In this document: positions 1 to 7,428 of the stretch, piece by piece
Numbering within the stretch: the stretch's first letter is position 1
Layout: the number at the start of each line of letters is the position of its first letter
DNA from: Oxalobacteraceae bacterium UBA7693
GTDB lineage: Bacteria; Pseudomonadota; Gammaproteobacteria; Burkholderiales; Burkholderiaceae_D
Assembly (NCBI GenBank): GCA_002482715.1
Contig: DLGN01000029.1
Span: 1 to 12,765 of the forward strand
Direction of reading: 5' to 3'
DNA length: 12,765 bases
The notes under the pieces: model-generated
Seen by the model: the letters and a program-made list of their open reading frames with translations, nothing else
Databases searched by the model: none
Told to the model about the DNA's origin: nothing
Program-made: the position numbers and the translations under genes

Positions 1-247
1 AAATAATGACAGGGGTGGGCCGAATCGACATGATCTGTCTGAGAAAAGTAATACCATCCATGCGCGGCATTTCTACGTCAAGCACAATGACGTCTGGCCA
101 GTTTGAATTCATCTTGTCCATTGCAAAGATGGGATCGGGCGCAGACGCGATGACTTCAATGCCGCTATCTTTTGTTAGCAGAGCGGTTAAGACTTGTCGT
201 ACCACAGCAGAGTCGTCTACTAACATGACTTTGATTTTTGATTTCAT
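1..247 (-). CDS. cheB: CheB, chemoreceptor methylesterase/glutaminase response regulator (5' part only; runs off left edge)
   Basis: Only the first 82 codons are present. They read as a complete N-terminal half of a receiver domain beginning MKSKIKVMLVDDSAVVRQVL. The acidic pocket is Asp11-Asp12, and the phosphoacceptor is Asp57 in VLDVEMPRMDG. The catalytic esterase domain would lie beyond the window. In the CheB family, phosphorylation by CheA activates removal of methyl groups from receptor glutamates (and deamidation of glutamines), opposing CheR. The ATG (245-247) shares its A with the last base of the cheD stop codon, so the two genes are probably translationally coupled. A lone CheY-like protein would have a similar start. 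The VEMPRMDGITFL stretch and the position after cheR-cheD make CheB much the likelier reading, but the missing 3' part prevents proof. Confidence 0.88.
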   Translation of the reverse strand, partial: MKSKIKVMLVDDSAVVRQVLTALLTKDSGIEVIASAPDPIFAMDKMNSNWPDVIVLDVEMPRMDGITFLRQIMSIRPTPVII

Positions 248-738
248 TATTCTTTCATTTTATCTACATGTTTAACCCACACATCTCCGGACCATAGGTC
301 AAACATAATATTTCGATGTCCAACGCCACCCAAGTGCTCGGACTTAATTTTAAAACCGTACTCTTCAAGTAGTTGCCGACCTATTTTTACATTCTGTTCG
401 GATACCGAAAATACGCGTTGGTCTTGACCTGGAAATTGATTGCCTCCACCAAAAATTTTTACTTCGTAATCATGGATCGAAGTGCGTGAGTCTTTAATTT
501 CTTTCAAAAACAGCCGCATTACGTCTTCGGCATATTTTCCATCAACTCCGACGCTATGTGGTGTGCGTTTATTCTTTGGTAGCATATAGTGACACATACC
601 ACCAATTCGTTTGATCGGATGCCACATAGTAATCGAGACGCAGGATCCTAAAAGAGTACGGATGCGTGTTTCATGATCGCCGAAGTAAAACTCTCCCGGT
701 TGTAAAAAAATATCAATATAGAAGCTAGGTTCATTCAT
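247..738 (-). CDS. cheD: CheD, chemoreceptor glutamine deamidase
   Basis: A 163-residue CheD-family protein, close to the usual length. The signature LLGSCVSITMW holds the expected nucleophile Cys33, and GGMCHYMLP holds the expected catalytic His50. The spacing matches the Cys/His pair known in Thermotoga CheD. In the position where that enzyme has a catalytic Thr, this one appears to have Arg27, with Thr28 next to it. CheD deamidates specific glutamines in chemoreceptors, making them methylatable by CheR. In some bacteria it also exchanges with a CheC phosphatase, but no CheC is in this window. It lies 45 bases after cheR and overlaps cheB by one base. An in-frame stop 12 bases upstream fixes ATG 738 as the earliest ATG start, although I see no clear ribosome site. 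Confidence 0.95.
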   Translation of the reverse strand: MNEPSFYIDIFLQPGEFYFGDHETRIRTLLGSCVSITMWHPIKRIGGMCHYMLPKNKRTPHSVGVDGKYAEDVMRLFLKEIKDSRTSIHDYEVKIFGGGNQFPGQDQRVFSVSEQNVKIGRQLLEEYGFKIKSEHLGGVGHRNIMFDLWSGDVWVKHVDKMKE

Positions 739-783
739 ACAGTTTAGTTAGATGTCAGCGATATGCAGAGGGGGGAGTTGTCC

Positions 784-1617
784 CTAAGCGGTCTTCTGAT
801 AGATTGAAGGGGCGATTAATTTCAGAGGCGAATCTAAGCCATTGAGTGATTCTGAATGACTAACGATGAAATAACCTCCCGGACGTAATCTTTCACTGAT
901 CTTTTCCACCAGACGTTTTTTGGTGTCGCGATCAAAATAGATCATGACATTGCGTAGAAAAATAATTTCAAACATTCCGAGGTCGGGTAATGGTTCAATC
1001 AAATTGGCGATACTAAAGTGGACGCGTTGTCGAATCGCCGATTCGAGCAAAAAAAAATCTTCGAATTCCTCACGCCCTTTCAAGCAGTATTTCTTTAGCA
1101 GTTGGCGTGGGATTTTGTCTGCGGCGAGCATAGGATAAAGGCCACGCCGCGCCTTTTCGACCATGCGTGTCGAAATATCTGTGCCTATGACTTCCCAGTC
1201 GTTACTATGGAAGGACTCTGCCAGCGTTATTGCAATAGTGTAGGCTTCTTCCCCGCTGGAGCTCGCAGCACTCCAGATACGGATTTGACGTTGTCGTTGA
1301 TACTGCGGAAAAGCGATATTTTTTAGAAAATCGAAATGCTTGGGTTCGCGAAAAAAATAGGTTTCGTTCGTCGTTAGTAAATCAATGGCGACCGTCGTCT
1401 CATCCTCGTACCCTGGGCGACCCAGTAAGGCAAAGTATTCACCATATGTCGTTAAATTGCGTTTACGCAAGCGCTTATCCAAACGCCCCATGACTAACGC
1501 CTGCTTGCCCTCGTTTAAGGCAATGCCAGTTCGCTCATACAAAAAGCGAGAAATCCATTCAAACTCGTTTTTTTTAATCGCGACCTGGGTGGTAAATTTA
1601 CTGGATTTAGTGTTCAT
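784..1617 (-). CDS. cheR: CheR, chemoreceptor glutamate O-methyltransferase
   Basis: A 277-residue S-adenosylmethionine-dependent methyltransferase that methylates glutamates in the adaptation helices of chemoreceptors. The helical N-terminal domain spans about residues 15-80 and is followed by TTNETYFFRE (82-91). The SAM-binding core has WSAASSSGEEAYTIA (115-129), the acidic loop GTDIS (145-149), NVMIYFD (223-229) and SHSESL (253-258). The segment 170-205 corresponds to the beta-subdomain that, in enteric CheR, docks on the C-terminal pentapeptide of receptors. This is of interest because the receptor encoded just upstream ends in FERF. The start ATG (1615-1617) has a CGGAG ribosome site and overlaps the last codons of cheW by 11 bases, which suggests coupled translation. 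Confidence 0.96.
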   Translation of the reverse strand: MNTKSSKFTTQVAIKKNEFEWISRFLYERTGIALNEGKQALVMGRLDKRLRKRNLTTYGEYFALLGRPGYEDETTVAIDLLTTNETYFFREPKHFDFLKNIAFPQYQRQRQIRIWSAASSSGEEAYTIAITLAESFHSNDWEVIGTDISTRMVEKARRGLYPMLAADKIPRQLLKKYCLKGREEFEDFFLLESAIRQRVHFSIANLIEPLPDLGMFEIIFLRNVMIYFDRDTKKRLVEKISERLRPGGYFIVSHSESLNGLDSPLKLIAPSIYQKTA

Positions 1618-2179
1618 GCTCCGACTCAGTGGAGTTCGTCAGCGCAGGTGTAATCGATTGTCCGAGTGCGAGCATTTCATCCACAGAAAGTACCCGGTCT
1701 AAGTTCAGCACAATAATGAATCGACCATCTTTTTTCGCCATTCCACTGATAAAGTCCGGTCGGATTTTGGCGCCGAAAGAGGGTGGTGGTTCAATATCCG
1801 CGCTGGCAATTTCAATCACCTCATTGACGGCGTCAACGACGATACCAATACTCTGTGCATCTGCTTGATCACTTTGTTCCATTTCAATAATCACGATGCT
1901 GGTGCGACGAGAAATACTGGTGGTGCCACGATTAAATCGTGCGGTTAAATCGACTACAGGTACGACACGGCCACGCAGATTAATGACTCCTCGGATAAAG
2001 TTCGGCATCATCGGTACTTCCGTTAAATCTCCATACTGAATAATTTCTTTAATATTTAATATGCCGAGCGCAAAGACTTCCCCTCCAAGTACAAAGGTTA
2101 GGAATTGCGCTGATTCGGATGATGGCTTGTCTTTACTGCTAGTCAGAGCGCCGTTGTTCGCTGTGCTGATTGCATTCAT
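1607..2179 (-). CDS. cheW: CheW, receptor-kinase coupling adaptor
   Basis: A 190-residue single CheW domain, which bridges chemoreceptors and the CheA P5 domain in the cytoplasmic array. The fold's landmarks are visible: AQFLTFVLGGEVFALGILNIKEI (24-46), TEVPMMPNFIRGVINLRGRVVPVVDL (53-78), IGIVVDAVNEVIEI (111-124) and GRFIIVLNLDRVLS (152-165). The N-terminal 22 residues (Ser/Asn-rich) and the acidic, His-containing tail (TESEHEH) look disordered and make it slightly longer than the simplest CheW proteins. It sits between the receptor gene and cheR. The start ATG is preceded by a strong AGGAG site that overlaps the receptor stop codon. Confidence 0.96.
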   Translation of the reverse strand: MNAISTANNGALTSSKDKPSSESAQFLTFVLGGEVFALGILNIKEIIQYGDLTEVPMMPNFIRGVINLRGRVVPVVDLTARFNRGTTSISRRTSIVIIEMEQSDQADAQSIGIVVDAVNEVIEIASADIEPPPSFGAKIRPDFISGMAKKDGRFIIVLNLDRVLSVDEMLALGQSITPALTNSTESEHEH

Positions 2180-2185
2180 ACCGCT

Positions 2186-2191
2186 CTCCTA
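2186..2191 (-). promoter_or_regulatory. cheW ribosome binding site overlapping the receptor stop codon
   Basis: Read on the minus strand, TAGGAG contains both the TAG stop of the receptor gene (2189-2191) and the AGGAG Shine-Dalgarno core for cheW, six bases before its ATG. Ribosomes finishing the receptor sit on the cheW initiation region, which points to coupled synthesis of receptor and adaptor. The sequence is clear; the coupling is inferred. Confidence 0.75.
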
Positions 2192-4291
2192 AAACCTTTC
2201 AAATTTTGCTTCGTCGACACTACTGCTGCCAAAATTTGGTTTGGCTCGTTTGGGGGTGCCGCGAACAACACTGCGCTCATTAGTTTGTGTTGAATTAGAT
2301 GGCTTGTGACCTTGTCCGAGGTGAAAGAAGCTGACCAATTCAATTAATTGTTCAGCTTGACTTGTCATCTCTTCAGCGGTTGCTGCCAGCTCTTCGCTTG
2401 ACGATGCATTTTGTTGCGTGATTTGATTCATTTGATTCATCGCCGTATTGATTTGCCCAACACCAGCGGATTGTTCTTGTGATGCTGCGGCAATTTCTTG
2501 CACCAGGTCAGAGGTGCGGCCAATGCCGGGAACAATTTCATCGATCAGATCACCCGCACGTTCAGCCGTCTTAACGCTACCACTGGCCAGATCGCCAATT
2601 TCTTTAGCCGCAACTTGGCTACGCTCAGCCAATTTACGAACTTCTGCAGCCACGACGGCAAAACCTTTGCCATGCTCGCCAGCGCGCGCTGCTTCAATCG
2701 CAGCATTGAGCGCGAGCATATTGGTTTGATAAGCGATGTCATCAATGATGCCGATTTTCGATGCGATCTCTTTCATCGCAGACACTGTTTGTTTGACTGC
2801 ACCACCACCTTCAATGGCTTCTTTGGATGCTTTGCCTGCAATGCCATCAGTGACTTTGGCGTTTTCTGCGTTTTGATTAATTCCCGCAGCCATTTGTTCA
2901 ATACTAGCGCTGGTTTCCTCTACGCTGGCCGCTTGCTCACTAGCCGCTTGTGATAGTGCTTGTGAAGTGGCACTGACCTGTTCTGACGCATTCGATAATG
3001 CATCTGTCGCGTTGCGTACTTCACCTACGATGGTCGCCAGCTTTTCGCATGCGGTATTTGCATCTTCTTTGACTTGGTTAAACATTCCCGGCGCGTCGCG
3101 TGTAATCCGTTGTCCCAGATCGCCAGTTGCTAAGCCGCCGAATATGCGTGCAATGTCCTCGATCGTTTGTGTTAATTTTTCACTAGCTGAGTTGGCATTC
3201 TTTTTAACGTCGTCAAACATCCCAGTGTATTCACGTTCTATGCGTTGTGACAGGTCACCTTCGGCAAATGATTCCAGTACTCGACTGACATCATTGAAGA
3301 TAATCGAGGTAGTTTCCATCAAAGAATTGACACCGGAACAAAGCGCAAGAATCGGCCCTGTTTTTCCATCTAGTGGAATCCGTTGACTGAGGTCGCCATC
3401 TTTCGCTGCCGAAGTAACTTTTTGTGCCTGCTCGACGGCTTCTTTGAGCATATTTGCGGCATTTATTTGCGCAGTGACATCGGTGGCAATTTTCACGATT
3501 TTGAAGATCCGTCCCATCTCATCTTTGACGGGAGCATAAACCGCTTGTATCCAGATTTCTTTACGTGATTTGGTAATCCGTTTAAATACGTTACTTTGTG
3601 CTTTGCCAGCATTGAGATCCGCCCAAAATTGGGCGTACTCAGGCAAATTGGATTGCGATGGATCGACGAAGGTACGATGGTGCTTTCCCTTTATTTCATC
3701 GAGGTGATATTCGACAAGTGCCAGAAAATTTTTGTTTGCTTGTAGAACGTTGCCACCGAGGTCAAACTCGATATAGCCATAAGATTCATCAATTGCATCT
3801 AATACGCCCTTGGCATTTTGACGTTCGAGTTCTTGTACCGTGATGTCATAGCGCACGCCTAAGTATTTTGTTGGTTTCCCGTTTTCACCTAAGAATGGTG
3901 CGATGACTGCATCGACGTAGTAAGGCGTGCCGTCTTTCGCACGATTTTTGATCACCCCACGAAATGTACCGCCGCGTCCGATGGTCGACCAAACCTGCTT
4001 AAACGTCTCTTTCGACATATCAGGATGACGGGTGGTGTTGTGTGGTCTGCCTATCAGTTCATCGCGGCTATATTTTGATACCTCAGTGAATTTATCATTG
4101 ACCGTGACGATGTCGCCTTTCAGGTCCGCAAATGAGACGATGCTGGTGAGATCCATGATGTCAGACCGGACTTTTAATTCTTGTGATAGCTCTGCTATTT
4201 GTTTTCGTAGTGCTGCCAGCTCAGTGGCCTGCGCCTCAAGTTGCGCACCACTGACCAGTTTTGAAATCCAAGATGTATTGACTTGACTCAT
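2189..4291 (-). CDS. Soluble methyl-accepting chemotaxis receptor: PAS-PAS-(HAMP-like)x3-MCP signalling domain, C-terminal FERF tether
   Basis: A 700-residue chemoreceptor with no hydrophobic segment long enough to span a membrane, so probably cytoplasmic. A short coiled coil (about 15-42) leads into PAS 1 (about 45-150). PAS 1 carries the Aer-like signature RHPDM (88-92), Trp101 and VIKNRAKDG (113-121); in Aer this fold binds FAD. PAS 2 (about 165-275) has IKGKHHRTF (200-208) and IATDVTAQ (268-275), resembling the PAS domains of BdlA-type receptors. Three HAMP-like repeats follow, each marked by GDLSQRI or GDLGQRI (299-305, 345-351, 390-396). The adaptation and signalling coiled coil runs from about 430 to 655, with the hairpin tip near IAYQTNMLALNAAIEAARAG (519-538). 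A flexible tail ends in KFERF. Oxygen, redox or energy sensing is a reasonable inference; the ligand is unknown. The ATG (4289-4291) follows an AGGGG site. Confidence 0.95.
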   Translation of the reverse strand: MSQVNTSWISKLVSGAQLEAQATELAALRKQIAELSQELKVRSDIMDLTSIVSFADLKGDIVTVNDKFTEVSKYSRDELIGRPHNTTRHPDMSKETFKQVWSTIGRGGTFRGVIKNRAKDGTPYYVDAVIAPFLGENGKPTKYLGVRYDITVQELERQNAKGVLDAIDESYGYIEFDLGGNVLQANKNFLALVEYHLDEIKGKHHRTFVDPSQSNLPEYAQFWADLNAGKAQSNVFKRITKSRKEIWIQAVYAPVKDEMGRIFKIVKIATDVTAQINAANMLKEAVEQAQKVTSAAKDGDLSQRIPLDGKTGPILALCSGVNSLMETTSIIFNDVSRVLESFAEGDLSQRIEREYTGMFDDVKKNANSASEKLTQTIEDIARIFGGLATGDLGQRITRDAPGMFNQVKEDANTACEKLATIVGEVRNATDALSNASEQVSATSQALSQAASEQAASVEETSASIEQMAAGINQNAENAKVTDGIAGKASKEAIEGGGAVKQTVSAMKEIASKIGIIDDIAYQTNMLALNAAIEAARAGEHGKGFAVVAAEVRKLAERSQVAAKEIGDLASGSVKTAERAGDLIDEIVPGIGRTSDLVQEIAAASQEQSAGVGQINTAMNQMNQITQQNASSSEELAATAEEMTSQAEQLIELVSFFHLGQGHKPSNSTQTNERSVVRGTPKRAKPNFGSSSVDEAKFERF

Positions 4292-4482
4292 TTCATATCC
4301 CCTAAAATAGTGTGAGCGCTTCTAATGAAAGTAACGAAATTCGGTTATTCATATTGATTTTGTCTCTATCGATTGCAGCTTGAAAAATCAATGTTGCCAG
4401 TGATAAATCAAATCAAATTAATTTAAATCCATTCATGCATGGAAATCGCATCGCATCAATTGATTTTGATTGCATGATTTTT
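4292..4482. other. Intergenic gap between cheA and the receptor gene
   Basis: This is the only sizeable gap inside the chemotaxis operon. It is AT-rich and contains two short perfect palindromes, AAATTAATTT (4415-4424) and CATGCATG (4434-4441), and a run of ATCAAATC-like units (about 4408-4420). The receptor's AGGGG ribosome site lies at its left end. I looked on the minus strand for sigma-70, sigma-28 and sigma-54 promoters in front of the receptor gene and found no convincing match. I also see no clear terminator after cheA, so read-through from cheA remains the simplest view. Confidence 0.4.
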
Positions 4483-6687
4483 TTACCTACTGGAATTCTG
4501 CGGCACTGCAAGTAGTCGTTTCTGCTCCATTCTTGAATAGTGTTGCGTCATACTCGTCACACTTAAAATTAAGGCGACTTCGCCACTGCCTAAAATGGTG
4601 GAACCACCGATACCTTGCAGATGGCCGAATAACTTCCCTAGAGGCTTAATGACGGTTTGAAATTCGCCCATCAGTCGATCAACGACTAAGCCAGTTTTAT
4701 TCGTGCCATTGCTGATAACTACGACATTCTGACGGCGTGGTTCCTCTCCCTCAATTTCAAACATTTTGCGCAGACGAATAAACGGTAACACTTCACCGCG
4801 CAGATCCATAAAATCACGCTCTGCGCACTCTTTAGGTAGCTCGACACACTCCACTACTTGGTCAAGTGGGATGACAAAGGAAGATTTACCTACACCCACT
4901 AAGAAACCATCAATAATTGCTAAAGTAAGCGGCATACGGATGCGCATGGTTGCGCCTACGCCGATTTCACTGTCGATGTCGATGCTGCCTCGTAGCGACG
5001 TGACATTGCGTTTGACAACATCCATGCCAACACCACGACCTGAAAGATTTGAGATCTGATCTGCGGTTGAAAAACCAGGTTCGAAAATTAAGGCATAAAT
5101 TTCTTTATCGCTTAATGCTGTTCCTTCTGAAACCAAGCCTTTTTCAATGGCTTTCGCCAAAATTTTGTCGCGATTTAACCCTCCGCCATCATCGCTGACT
5201 TCAATCACAATACTGCCAGATTCGTGATAAGCATTGAGCCGTAAAGTTCCTTGGGCTGGTTTGCCGCGGGCGATTCTGATCGAGGCAGCTTCAATGCCGT
5301 GATCCATAGAATTACGAACAAGATGCATCAATGGATCGCCAATTTTATCGACGACAGATTTGTCAACCTCGGTATCCCCACCCGAAATCTCAAGCAAGAT
5401 GTCTTTACCAAGTTCGATGCTGACATCGCGGACCACGCGCTGGAAGCGACTAAATGTCGTACCGATGGGAACCATTCTTAATTGCAATGCACTATCGCGA
5501 ACTTCTTCTACCAATCGCATGACTTCACTGGTTGATTCGAGTAGTGCGACATCATTTGATTTTGTTGCCCGTAAATTAGCGCCGGCTCCTGCGATGACTA
5601 ACTCACCAACCAGATCAATCAATCTATCGAGCCTTTCGGCATCAACACGAATGTTTTGTTTTTCTCTTGCTTTGGTATCTTTAACTTGCTGTTGTTTGTG
5701 AAGCGCGGCATTTAAGATAGGTTCTTGCAGCATCTCTTGCTTGACCAGAATTTCTCCGATCGGCGCCTCATGGGTTTCTCCGCGCGTGATACCTTGACGC
5801 TGCTTTTGTAAATTCAAACACTCTTCCAACTCATGCTTCGTTAGCACGCCACTCTTAATTAGAATTTCTCCTTGCAATTCATCATCATTTGGTAAGTTGT
5901 TGATAATGTCGATGTACTCATCAATTTTGCTGCGCGGCGGTACGATACGAATAACACTATCTTCGCGCACAAATTCAAAAACGTTTTCAATGGCTTCTTT
6001 GCTCGCACTACTTTTGAGGACGACTTCAAATCCAAGGTAACAACTTTCTGCATCCATCTGATCCAATTGAGGAATATTATCGGTAATGGTTATCAGATTA
6101 ATGACATCGCCCAAAGTGCTCAGATAGCGAATAAATGACAATGGATCCATGCCGTTACGCAGACAATCCGGTCCGAAGCGAAGCGATAAATACCAGTTCC
6201 CCGAGTCGACTAAACCGCCGCCAGAGGATTGCGCATGTTGTTCGTGTTGTTGCGCAATGTCCGAGCGTTGATCTGGCGAGTTACCATCAGCGAATTTGCT
6301 CAGCTGTTCATGTAAGGCAGTACCCGCAGACAGTTGTTCAGCGGTTCCTTCAATATGACCAGAAGCGACACCGTCAATGAGGTTGCTAATGTGATCGCGG
6401 CAGGGCAGCAGAACCGCAATTAAGTCTGAGGAAACGGCAATTTCTTCATTGCGTAACATGTCCAGTATGCTCTCCACCACGTGGGTGAAATGAACAATGT
6501 GGTCTAAACCAAATAAGCCCGCAGAACCTTTGATGGTATGGGCTGCACGAAAGATTGCACCGATGGCATCGTGCGGATTATCGTCATGTTCCAGACCTAA
6601 TAAACCGTCTTCCATGTCTTGTAGTAATTCGCGGCTTTCGACTACAAAGGTATCTAGCGCAGCCCTCATTTCATCTTCAAAACTCAT
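4483..6687 (-). CDS. cheA: CheA, chemotaxis sensor histidine kinase with a GspE-N/MshEN-like repeat in its linker
   Basis: A 734-residue CheA that autophosphorylates and passes phosphate to CheY and CheB. P1 (Hpt, about 1-105) has its phospho-acceptor His50 in AAHTIKGSAG. Residues 163-252 form an alpha/beta region in the P2 position. Next come two matching segments, GEILIKSGVLTKHELEECLN (273-292, then LQ) and GEILVKQEMLQEPILNAALH (311-330, then KQ), like the tandem helical motifs of GspE-N/MshEN domains. P3 dimerisation starts near 346 (IRVDAERLDRLIDLVGELVI). The P4 ATPase has the N box HLVRNSMDHG (His455, Asn459), DDGGG (499-503), FEPGFSTA (535-542) and GRGVGMD (550-556). The CheW-like P5 covers about 590-720. 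All catalytic boxes look intact. The start has a GGGAG site 21 bases after the STAS stop. Confidence 0.97.
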   Translation of the reverse strand: MSFEDEMRAALDTFVVESRELLQDMEDGLLGLEHDDNPHDAIGAIFRAAHTIKGSAGLFGLDHIVHFTHVVESILDMLRNEEIAVSSDLIAVLLPCRDHISNLIDGVASGHIEGTAEQLSAGTALHEQLSKFADGNSPDQRSDIAQQHEQHAQSSGGGLVDSGNWYLSLRFGPDCLRNGMDPLSFIRYLSTLGDVINLITITDNIPQLDQMDAESCYLGFEVVLKSSASKEAIENVFEFVREDSVIRIVPPRSKIDEYIDIINNLPNDDELQGEILIKSGVLTKHELEECLNLQKQRQGITRGETHEAPIGEILVKQEMLQEPILNAALHKQQQVKDTKAREKQNIRVDAERLDRLIDLVGELVIAGAGANLRATKSNDVALLESTSEVMRLVEEVRDSALQLRMVPIGTTFSRFQRVVRDVSIELGKDILLEISGGDTEVDKSVVDKIGDPLMHLVRNSMDHGIEAASIRIARGKPAQGTLRLNAYHESGSIVIEVSDDGGGLNRDKILAKAIEKGLVSEGTALSDKEIYALIFEPGFSTADQISNLSGRGVGMDVVKRNVTSLRGSIDIDSEIGVGATMRIRMPLTLAIIDGFLVGVGKSSFVIPLDQVVECVELPKECAERDFMDLRGEVLPFIRLRKMFEIEGEEPRRQNVVVISNGTNKTGLVVDRLMGEFQTVIKPLGKLFGHLQGIGGSTILGSGEVALILSVTSMTQHYSRMEQKRLLAVPQNSSR

Positions 6688-6708
6688 ACGAAATCTCCCG
6701 CGATTTAC

Positions 6709-6990
6709 TCAAGTCAAAATAACTTGGTCACCAAACGTTGCTGTCATATTGCACATTTCTAAGACTTCTAATACTGCTTTGCTATGCATGGTGTAACGCA
6801 GTTTTTTATTGCGTCGGATGGCTTCCTGTTTCATCAAAATGAGTACTTGTAAGCCCGCGCTATCCATTTCTGAAACTTGCGAAAGATTGAGTTCCAACTC
6901 ATCATCAGATTCAAGAAATTCTTGTAGTTGAAGTTTTTCTATCGCGGCGGTATAAATCGTGAGCTCGCCAGAAATTTCATGTGAATTCAC
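6709..6990 (-). CDS. Single-domain STAS protein (anti-anti-sigma-like) of the chemotaxis operon; GTG start
   Basis: A 93-residue STAS-domain protein lying between cheY and cheA. The landmark SEMDSAGLQVLILMKQEAIR (40-59) places Ser44 where SpoIIAA-type proteins carry the phosphorylated Ser/Thr, and residues 1-15 (HEISGELTIYTAA) form the usual first strands. I take the start as GTG 6990, not the upstream ATG at 7032 that would overlap cheY by 32 bases. The GTG has an AAAAGG ribosome site six bases ahead, and translation from it begins at the domain edge. STAS domains act in partner switching or as small regulatory modules. No serine kinase or sigma partner is visible here, so its role in this operon (perhaps modulating CheA or CheY) is unknown. 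Confidence 0.88.
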   Translation of the reverse strand: MNSHEISGELTIYTAAIEKLQLQEFLESDDELELNLSQVSEMDSAGLQVLILMKQEAIRRNKKLRYTMHSKAVLEVLEMCNMTATFGDQVILT

Positions 6991-6996
6991 ATTGCA

Positions 6997-7002
6997 CCTT
7001 TT
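6997..7002 (-). promoter_or_regulatory. Ribosome binding site that fixes the STAS GTG start
   Basis: On the minus strand AAAAGG lies six bases before the GTG at 6990 and overlaps the cheY stop codon TAA (7001-7003). The overlapping ATG at 6993-6995 is immediately followed by TGA in its own frame and cannot start the gene. This makes the GTG start the best supported one. Confidence 0.7.
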
Positions 7003-7369
7003 ACGGTAAGATAAGTTTCGAAACTGCAGCAAGCATTTGCGCTGGTTGAAAGGGTTTAACTACCCAAGCTTTTGCGCCAGCAGCTTGACCTTGTAGTTTT
7101 TTACCTTCTTGTGATTCCGTAGTCAGCATGATGATGGGTGTGAATTTGTACATAGGTAGCTTTTTCACTTCCTGTACAAAAGTAATGCCGTCCATGTTGG
7201 GCATGTTTACGTCGGAAATAATCAGATGTATCTTCTGCCCCTTCAATTTTCCTAGGGCGTCTTTACCGTCTATTCCCTCAATGACTTCGTAACCAGCGCC
7301 ACGTAAGGCCAAACCAACTACTTGTCTGACAGATGCGGAGTCGTCTACTACCATTACTGTTTTTGCCAT
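7001..7369 (-). CDS. cheY: CheY, single-domain chemotaxis response regulator
   Basis: A 122-residue stand-alone receiver domain and the first gene of the operon. Asp9-Asp10 form the acidic pocket, Asp53 in LIISDVNMPNMDG is the phosphoacceptor, Thr83 or Thr84 in IIMLTTES is the switch hydroxyl, and Lys105 in VVKPF is the conserved lysine. With no output domain it should carry phosphate from CheA to a partner, classically the flagellar motor switch protein FliM. Whether it drives the motor or only acts within this cluster (for example as a phosphate sink) cannot be told from sequence. The ATG has a good GAGGAA ribosome site, and the STAS gene follows after ten bases. Confidence 0.95.
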   Translation of the reverse strand: MAKTVMVVDDSASVRQVVGLALRGAGYEVIEGIDGKDALGKLKGQKIHLIISDVNMPNMDGITFVQEVKKLPMYKFTPIIMLTTESQEGKKLQGQAAGAKAWVVKPFQPAQMLAAVSKLILP

Positions 7370-7428
7370 GTTATTCCTCGATCATGAAATGTTTTTGAAA
7401 TTTGACTAAAGCGAGTGAAGCACCTGCG

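Noticed and set aside
2498..2953. Plus-strand open frame of 151 codons opposite the receptor gene
   Set aside because: It is the antisense shadow of the repetitive MCP signalling coil, with no ribosome site or recognisable domain.
4292..4482. Sigma-54 (TGGCAA...) or sigma-28 (TCGATAG...) promoter for the receptor gene
   Set aside because: On the minus strand the GG-N10-GC spacing fails for sigma-54, and the sigma-28 candidate matches only five of eight -10 bases with no TAAA at the right distance.
6991..7032. Longer STAS reading frame starting at ATG 7032
   Set aside because: It would overlap cheY by 32 bases, adds a 14-residue extension outside the STAS fold, and ignores the well-placed AAAAGG/GTG start.
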